From the NCBI GenBank assembly GCA_905147135.1, contig LR990058.1, forward strand, positions 12,747,349-12,811,348: a stretch of DNA of 64,000 nucleotides, read 5' to 3'. The notes under the pieces are model-generated. The model was not told the DNA's origin and searched no databases. It was given only the letters and a program-made list of their open reading frames with translations. The first letter of the stretch is position 1. Each line of letters opens with the position of its first letter. This DNA comes from Blastobasis lacticolella (taxonomy: Eukaryota; Arthropoda; Insecta; Lepidoptera; Blastobasidae). The position numbers were made by a program, and so were the translations under genes. Shown here in pieces: positions 57,230 to 64,000 of this stretch.

Positions 57230-57545
57230 TTACTCATCATCAGCCGAAAGACGCCCATGCTAGGCATAAGCCTCCCCCAGAGATCTCCATAAAGGCCGGT
57301 CCTGTATCTTCCGCATTCAGCTGGTACATACCTGCGATCTTTACCACGTCGTTGGTCCACTGTGTCGCCTCTCAAGAACTTTACTGCTCTATCGGCCATC
57401 TGTTCTTGGAGCTATGTGCCCTGTCAACTTCCACTTTAGTCTGTCAATCCTTCGGGCTATATCGGTGACCTTGGTTCGCTTGCGGATCTTCTCCGAGACT
57501 CCGAGCATAGCCCCTTCCATTGTCCGTCGGGTGACAGAGAGCTTT
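57230..57545 (-). mobile_element. RTE-type LINE C-terminal fragment
   Basis: The minus strand shows RLKW...GHIAPRTDGR, SKVLE-like and WRSLGEAYA-like codons with stops between them, then a CATGGGCGTCTTTCGGCTGA end. It is the same family as 18034-18183 and 2268-2395. Confidence 0.75.
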
Positions 57546-58261
57546 CTTGTAAGTGGTGTGTGTCATCAATGAAAACGGGCAGTCTTCATAGACATACATA
57601 GATACATTGATTAATTAATTATTTTACGTATTCGATATGTCGTTTATTTATATTTTTGGTAACATTGTTTGGAAGACTGTTTCGCACAATACTAACGCCG
57701 AATACCTAGAGCAGTTCTGCATTAATATTACGATCTTGAACGTACTTACTTTTTACCGACGAAATAATCACTTGAATATATCAATAAGATTCTGCATAGC
57801 CTATAAGTAACATTTTTAACAATGTCACTCACTATGCTGTGGTTTTAACGAATATGGCGATTTTTTCCCAAAATAATTTGTTGCTAGTACCAATATTTCC
57901 ATTCGCAAAATTTACAAATCTTCATTATTTTTTGTAGCTTATTTTTCCAGAGTAGATTTTTACGTACAGTGCTTATTCCGTAGGTATAATTCGGATCCCG
58001 TTTTGCTAAACCCCTTACATGTTTTACAAAAAATTACACCTACACCACAATAATGATGTTCATTTGGTGTTTAGTGGGTGGGCTCTCTGTCCGAAACACT
58101 TAAAAATACAGTTAGATACACTTGAGGCAACTTGAGGCCATGACCATCACGCCATATTTAAAAAAAAGACGAATGGTGGCCTTATCGCTATGAAGGCGAT
58201 GTATCGACACCGGCTTCAATTTGACAGATTGATGAATCAGTCCATGTTATTGTTTATGGCT

Positions 58262-58592
58262 TGGAGCGTCGGTAGCCGTGCGGTTAAGGTATCCGACACA
58301 TAAGCGAGTGGTACCGGGTTCGAATGACTCTTTTCGGAGTTATGTACATTAGTTGAATTCTAACAAATGCTCTTACGGTGAGAGAAAACATTGTGTTGAA
58401 ACCACATTCAAGCGATTGAATGTAACCATGATCCAATCTGGTCAAGTTCCCCTGGTAGCAAGGTCACAAACATCAGATGGCAGTCGTTTATACCTATTAG
58501 TACCTGATCTGCCAGATCCTTGATCATGGTCAAGGCGCACCCCGGGCCCTCGTGCGCGAGAGTTTAACCGGAAAATTTACGCCATGATGAGT
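58262..58592 (+). mobile_element. tRNA-derived SINE (family S1), best copy
   Basis: The head TCGGTAGCCGTGCGGTTAAG (A-box-like) and GTACCGGGTTCGAATGAC (B box) are about 40 bp apart, as in pol III SINEs. The body has TGTAACCATGATCCAATCTG, GGTCACAAACATCAGATGGC, CTTGATCATGGTCAAGG, TCGTGCGCGAGAG and TTTACGCCATGATGA. Confidence 0.75.
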
Positions 58593-59134
58593 TTTTGTTT
58601 ATTGTTTAGATTTTTAGAAAGAAATAATAATTTTCAAATTACATTGCCAACATTGAAAGCGAATTGTTCAAAAATATACAAAACCGGCGTCGTGCATCAA
58701 AATTTTAAATTATTGTCGTCAATAATTAAAATTGAAAACCGTTCGTATCTAGACGAGCGGTTCAATAATTGAGATATTAACTCCCGATCTAAGAGTTTCA
58801 CAATGCATGGTCTATGCACACTGCATCTAACTACATTTCGAGAAAATGCTGCAAGATGGTTTTCAAACTACACAATTGTTATATTGATCGGGGCTCACAC
58901 GTGACGTACATTGCAAGAGTATAAATGCATGATCACCTTTAGAGTCATATTCCTTTGCAGTACTGTGTAGTTATTAAACGGGTTTACTATAGTATACGTA
59001 CCTTCATTTTCTGAACAATTCGAGACCATCATTCACCATACCCGCATACATGTTAAAAACTAAGTACTTAGTAAGTACGAGTAGGACTCGTACATGAGAG
59101 TTCCGAGCTATCAAATATCGGTACAACAGCCAGT

Positions 59135-59278
59135 GTCCCTAGCACAAGTGTGTCCGCGACAAAGCTCGCGCCGCGAGAGAGCGTTTGTCTCTTTCTCTAT
59201 ACTAAGACGAAAGAGATAGCAATACCTATGTTGCGCTTTTTATCGCTTATCGTGCGCGAGAGCAACTTGTACGTAGGC
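59135..59278 (-). mobile_element. Repeat with GCGCGAGCTTTGTCGCGG end, copy 2
   Basis: CTAGCACAAGTGTGTCCGCG through GTCTCTTTCTCTATACTAAG to GAGCAACTTGTA. It is inverted relative to 56655-56812 and of similar length. Confidence 0.7.
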
Positions 59279-59334
59279 CTACAGTACGTATAGCCAACTT
59301 CACAAGCATGTGCGTTGAAAATATAAAATGGGAT

Positions 59335-59480
59335 CGTTCAAGAGGTATATTAGACGTCTCTTTAGAGGCTGTCAGCGATTTTGTAGTACCCCTGGTGTTG
59401 CTGATCTCCATGGGCGGCGGTGACCACGCACCATCAAGTGGATCGCTTGCCTGTTTGTTTGCCGTATAAGATAAAAAACT
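59335..59480 (+). mobile_element. LINE 3' tail (family L1)
   Basis: GGGATCGTTCAAGAGGTATA, TAGTACCCCTGGTGTTGCTG, ATGGGCGGCGGTGACCAC and a TAAGATAAAAAAC end match the 3' part of 21080-22945. Confidence 0.7.
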
Positions 59481-59696
59481 AATTTAATGGTATTTGATAA
59501 TAGTAATTGCCTATTAATAATAATCTGGCAATTGATTAAGACTGTGACGTGTAGAATTAGGTATCATTTCACAAACCAAACAGGTGTCGTTTGTTTGTTA
59601 TGGAGCAACCATCATGGTCACGAGTATAATAATGTTTTTTTTTACTAACCAGGCCTTTGACCGCCATTGCACCTGATGGTAAGTGACGATGCGGCG

Positions 59697-60729
59697 TATG
59701 GTGTATTTGATTACAAAATAAGTTATTTACTTTATGATAAATAAAAATAAAACATTATCCACGGTTCAACGTAACGCAAATAAGTTTATCCAGTTGGCTA
59801 TGATTTCAATTGAACACTATAATAAGGGTGTAGGTAACCTGTTTTCGCGATTGTATTAGGCAATAGGAATGATTTTTCAGAACAAATTGCTGTAAAGATT
59901 GCCTCCATGTTGATCGATTTCGAGCATCCTCGCTTCGTCGTAAGCCGTTGGCTCTCGCGTTTGACTCAGCGATGATTGGAATCCATGGCTTCTTAGCTTA
60001 GATCTGAAATGTTAAGTTGAGGTTTTCTTTATCCTACAACTATAAATAAACACACACATTAAAATGTGGCGGTAAATCTCGAATCGATATGATTTCGTGT
60101 TCTGACCAAACAAAATTAACACCAATGACCAGGCGCTTAGATAATTCATTATATAAGGAATGTGCGTCTGGTACCCACGCTTGGGCCGAGTTTCTACGCG
60201 AAATGGCACAAATATGTAATCTCCACCGAGACTAACATATTTTCGCCGGTTGGCGTTCTCAGCTGTAGCGGCACCAGCTGCAGCTTGACACGCGATCCCT
60301 GGAAGATAGGATGGCGCAAGGGCATCGATGCATGTTGCATCCCAAACCAGAGGCCGTCCCAGTTTCCAAGGGGTGAAATATTTCAAGGTCGTCAATGTTG
60401 TTGTTCAAAAATTATACTTCATTAGTAGGTCCAAATAACTTGAAAACCGGAAGGTGTACTTCATTTACGTCGTAGATAGAGAGGTGTTTGTTTCAGTAAA
60501 CTCATTAAAATATAATTTCATGTGTCTTTTTCTATGAAGTTTTTCTTTAATTATATCAGTTTAAACTGGACTTAAAACTTAACTTTAAACTTAATTAAAA
60601 ATTACCTGAACTCTGAAACATGCTCATATTTTAAACAAGAAGAAATAAGATACCTACCTATCTCTACAATCAAGATTCTTTATTATTTAGGTACATCAAT
60701 GTATGGACGAACGGACTTTCTATGCCACA
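59697..60729 (+). repeat. Duplicated block upstream of gene E (distal part)
   Basis: It aligns with about 45245-46230 upstream of gene D (ATGGTGTATTTG, CACGGTTCAACGTAACGCAA, TTATCCAGTTGGCTATGATT, ACATCAATGTATG). It is interrupted on the right by an L2 LINE insertion and further unshared sequence before resuming at 62983. Confidence 0.8.
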
Positions 60730-61588
60730 TTTTTTTTAATTATGACAAGACAAGCATTTGACCGCCATCTCAACTGTTGGTAAGTGACGATGCGGCCGAA
60801 GATGAAGCATGCCCGTCTTGGAACAGCATATTCACTCTAGCCTTGAAGGCATCAATATAATTTATTGATCAGGGAACACACTCGCAGGCAACGCGTTCCA
60901 TTCCTTAGCCGTACGCATTATAAAGGTCGAGCCAAAACGACTCGTGCGGATAGCTGGAAGATCCACGACATAAGGATAAAGCGCTCGCCCGGATCGCGTC
61001 TCCCGATGGCGGAAAGGGGTCGGCGGAATGAGGTCGTGCAGCTGCTTCGCACACTCTCCAAAATGTAATCTGTAGAAGACCGACAGACGCGCAACCCTAC
61101 GCCGATGTTCGAGGCTCTGCAGCCTAGCCTTAATCAACCACGGGTCACAAATTATTTTCTTTGCACGTTTTTCCACCGAATTCAAAGCCGCCAGATGATA
61201 TTTGGCTGGTCCATTCCAGAGGTTGCAGCAGTACTCCATGCAGGATCGCACTTGTGCATGTGCTTTGAAGTGAAGTACCGCCTAACCTAAAAGCTTTTTT
61301 GCTGCAGTCTTTGCTTTGGATTCGATGTACTGACCGAAGTAGAGATTTGAAGATAGCTCAACACCAAGAAGCTAATAACTAGGTTGTCGGTAATTTTCAC
61401 AGGAACATCCCGAAAAGTTGGAATTAGATGGAATGGACTCCTTTTGGTGGAAAACAAACACGCCTGATATTTGGTTCCGTTGAACGTCACCAGATTGGCT
61501 TCTCCCCAATCAGAAACTGCCTTGAGAGCTTTGTCTAAACGATCAACCATGGTCTCTCGACAAGACGGAATATCGTGGCGTAGTCTTT
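60730..61588 (-). mobile_element. L2 LINE insertion with target-site duplication
   Basis: The minus strand encodes DKALKAVSDWGEANLVTFNG, then MRSCMEYCCNLWNGPAKYHL, ALNSVEKRAKKIICDP and TFIMRTAKEWNALPASVF. A 3' UTR and poly(A) (T run from 60730) follow. TATGCCACA flanks both sides (60721-60729 and 61589-61597), a 9-bp target duplication. It is 5'-truncated and decayed by frameshifts, inserted in the E-side duplicated block. Confidence 0.88.
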
Positions 61589-63509
61589 TATGCCACAAAC
61601 TTATTTAACCCGATGACAGCGTCGCTGTTGTTGGCAATGACATAACATTTCAATATGGCAACACATAGTTCTAGTTTTGGCCACTGGCTTGTGGCACTGA
61701 AATAGACGTCAGTCATCAATCTCGCCAAGGCGCCAGATATAACATTGTAAAAGCGTACAAAATTGTTGTAACGTAATACCTAAAATATAATTTTCTAAAC
61801 AGTTATAATTGGGATTCGTCAATTACAAATCCAACATTCAATTCCAACTTTTAAATTCCTTTAAAATTATGACACTTGTTGTTGTAGAATTCTTTAACGA
61901 TTTAACACATTTATAACAAGTTTTTATTGATATGTTGACTGCAAAGAAGCTACATTACATAACGATATTATTGTAATTGATTAATTTGTATACTCATCTG
62001 TTATCTATTTTTATCTATAATAATGTCACTTCCACAAAAACAAAATCAACGGCATTATGCCGCCGGTACAAAGTCATATCGTGCGCATATATGTAAGACG
62101 GCCAAATAAAAAATAAACAGATGGCATGCATTGAATGTGATTGAACATACCAACTAATTATGGGCGGTTAATAATTTAGCAATACACACTGAAATATTTT
62201 TTGGAAATGCTAAAAACATAAGTTTTACAAGTAATACATGATGTTTGTTATACTTTACGGAAAAAATATACTCCATTCTTGTTTTTGGTTACCGTTTGTG
62301 TGTTTGTGCATGTGTTTCCTATGCAACTCGGCATTCTTAGATTGTAAAGTAACGACCATTCGTATACGTGGCTAAAACGTCACTGAGACGAAGTTGGAGC
62401 GCCATTGCAGTTTTAGCTCCAATGAAGGGTCCATTGCATTTGTACAATGAGCCGGTCCATTATGTAGAAAGTCTTTGGTTGCAGTATTGTTTTATGCAAT
62501 TATGTCATCTTGATTACATATGAAGAAATGATTGCTAGTGACAGGAGCATATTAGTGGCCATTACCTTCCTTTATTACCAGCAAAGAGTTTCTAATCTTA
62601 TCATCTATCTATTAAGTGCGATCATAGATGTATGACAACTATAGCCCATAACATCGGAGTACACGTCTATGATCTGTTGAAACTGACTTGTCTTATTTGA
62701 TGAACAAACAATGCCCAAAATTACGACTTGCCGTATCAATCACCCTACGTATATTGTGTATAGATGTCGAGAATTATATAAGAAACACATAGAATGTGAA
62801 TTTCAACGAATACTGCTGCACATTATCCATTAAATAAGACAAGTCAGTTTGGACAAATTATATAGTGTAATCCTTAATTGTAAACGACTTTTAACCTAAA
62901 TTGCGTATCTGGTAGCTTGCTGTTGAAAATATGGTCAATCGCGTGTACGGTAATTTGTGTTGCTGGCACTATGCGTCCAAAGGTCAGATCTTTACACCAA
63001 GGGTAGTGTCAGTTAGTGATTGGAAAAGAAAGTTTTGTTGCCGTCGCCATATTACACGTAAGTCTGTAGTGTTCTATATGACATAGTGTTCCTTGCATTA
63101 AAATAAAACCAGTTGATAATTTCGCTAAAATTGCAAGACTTATCTGAGCACTGCCCATTCTTCAGATAAGCCAAACTAACTAAATAGGAGGCAATTTTGC
63201 CACTAAGCTGTTTAAAACACATCCACCGCAGGATCGCATAGTTCTTATTATTCTTAGTTACTCTTCCTGGATCTTGGCCTCCGATACAAGAAATCGCCAC
63301 CTCTTCCTATCCTGCGCCTCCCACCAGTCGAGGATGCAAAGTGCGTTTGGTCTTTCAAAAGTTTGTCCATCTCATATAAACGGTAACCGGTTATATATAA
63401 AATAACATGCAGCTAATACTTTTAAAATATTATACTCAACATTAAGAACCAAGGGCTAAAGTAAGGATTTGTCTAATTAATTCAACTATGGAATTCTAAA
63501 CAATTACAT

Positions 63510-63588
63510 TTAGGCGGACAACGCATTGGTAGCACCCCTGGTGTTGCTAATACCCATAGGCGGCGGTGACCACTTTCCATCTTCCATT
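63510..63588 (+). mobile_element. L1 LINE tail fragment immediately upstream of gene E
   Basis: GCGGACAACGCATTGGTAGC, CCCTGGTGTTGCTAATACCC and AGGCGGCGGTGACCACTTTC match the L1 3' UTR at 22840-22910. It ends about 40 bp before the E start codon. Gene D has no such sequence. Confidence 0.75.
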
Positions 63589-63627
63589 TCCACTAAAAAT
63601 ACCTTTAATACTCCACCAGAAACAGCC

Positions 63628-63778
63628 ATGCCTAAAGTAAAGATTGATGAAGTGCGTCGTTTCATGGAAGATAGTTTGAAAGCCGTCGGAGCACCAGAGA
63701 GCGAAGCCAGGAAACACGCAGCCCTGCTTCTCCAAGCCGACCTCACTGGACACCCCAGCCACGGACTGAATAGGCTTG
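63628..63778 (+). CDS. Gene E: first exon of a further Ldh_2 paralogue, rest beyond the window
   Basis: Exon 1 begins MPKVKIDEVRRF, ends in SHGLNRL and splices at CTTG|GTAATT, the same length (151 nt) and phase as exon 1 of gene D. Of the 50 complete codons, 43 encode the same residue as D; the seven differences are mostly conservative. Its catalytic-type His45 and Arg49 are intact. The following intron (63779-64000) is still alignable to intron 1 of D apart from a SINE present only in D. Exons 2-8 would lie to the right of the window. A LINE tail sits about 40 bp upstream of the ATG where D has unrelated sequence, so the leader and perhaps the promoter were replaced. The reading frame is open through that repeat to an upstream ATG at 63526, so an N-terminal extension is possible but unlikely to be native. 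Whether E is functional cannot be judged from one exon. Confidence 0.85.
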
Positions 63779-64000
63779 GTAATTTCTATTTTTTTGCACA
63801 AACGTCCAAAACGTTTTCCATGGCAAGAGTCTAGTGAGGGGCTAGAAGGCAACTACAGCGGAAGACGTCAGTATCCATCAACAGTCTTTATCAGACCACT
63901 ACTCTATTTCAAACACCTTATAACATCATCGAAGAACTTGAAGTACCTTTAGTACTATGGTAATCATAAGGTGTTTTCCCTTTACGATACTAATGTCCAT

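Larger units (their letters stand above)
55836..63627. other. Intergenic region between gene D and gene E
   Basis: No host gene is supported. It contains an L4-type tail (55900-55960), a repeat near 56080-56245, two inverted GCGCGAGCTTTGTCGCGG-type copies (56655-56812, 59135-59278), an RTE fragment, an S1 SINE, an L1 tail, and the E-side duplicated block with its LINE insertion. In 57600-58250, 58600-59100 and 61600-62980 nothing was recognised. Confidence 0.5.
62983..63870 (+). repeat. Duplicated block upstream of gene E (proximal part) with exon 1
   Basis: GTCAGATCTTTACACCAAGG, AGTGTCAGTTAGTGATTGGA, TCCTATCCTGCGCCTCCCAC and ATATTATACTCAACATTAAG match 46363-46830. The match stops at about 63505, is replaced by an L1 tail to about 63590, and resumes at CTTTAATACTCCACCAGAAA just before the ATG. 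Confidence 0.85.

Noticed and set aside
60012..60395. 127-codon minus-strand frame
   Set aside because: It lies in the duplicated upstream block, and the corresponding D-side region has no such frame, so it is not conserved between the copies.
60862..61251. 129-codon open frame as a host gene
   Set aside because: It is the RT C-terminus of the L2 LINE and lies between target-site duplications.
508..63778. Recent bacterial transfer of the dehydrogenase genes
   Set aside because: The genes have seven introns each in conserved positions and the family occurs widely in animals; nothing in base composition marks them as recent imports. An ancient transfer cannot be tested here.

Overview
The window is animal nuclear DNA, most likely from a moth or butterfly (Lepidoptera). 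Short GT-AG-bounded exons sit in long AT-rich introns. The gaps hold many truncated non-LTR retrotransposons and short repeats of the kinds that litter lepidopteran genomes. The species cannot be named from the sequence alone.

The coding content is one gene family. Five paralogues of the NAD(P)-dependent malate/L-lactate dehydrogenase family (Ldh_2, PF02615; relatives include YjmC, YlbC, AllD and YiaK) are present. Genes A (508-4849, 3' end outside the window), B (7311-14862) and C (23789-33937) lie on the minus strand. Genes D (47018-55835) and E (63628 onward, exon 1 only) lie on the plus strand. C and D are head-to-head across about 13 kb. All share one eight-exon architecture with internal exon lengths 189/116/99/87/109/158-161 nt and the same intron phases, so they arose by DNA-level duplication. 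They were assembled here by splice-site and phase matching; no single open frame covers more than one exon.

Layout: 1-507, last intron of A. 4850-7310, repeats. 7311-14862, gene B, with an acidic C-terminal tail, an altered active-site loop and a GC-AG intron. 14863-23788, a repeat-dense gap with an element framed by inverted 17-bp arrays, a foldback element and an internally deleted LINE. 23789-33937, gene C, the most canonical copy. 33952-47017, gene-free, with MITEs, a foldback element and LINE fragments. 47018-55835, gene D, whose intron 5 holds a long near-perfect hairpin. 55836-63627, repeats plus a diverged copy of the region upstream of D. 63628-63778, exon 1 of E.

The proteins are predicted soluble oxidoreductases that interconvert 2-oxoacids (or related imines) and 2-hydroxyacids with NAD(P)H. 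Substitutions near the catalytic histidine (B) and in the NH-G loop (A, D) suggest the copies have diverged in substrate use. The D/E duplication is the youngest visible: about 2 kb of upstream DNA and exon 1 are shared, and later insertions (a LINE copy with target-site duplication near E, a SINE in D intron 1, a LINE tail replacing the leader of E) distinguish the two. No rRNA, CRISPR or convincing tRNA gene was seen.
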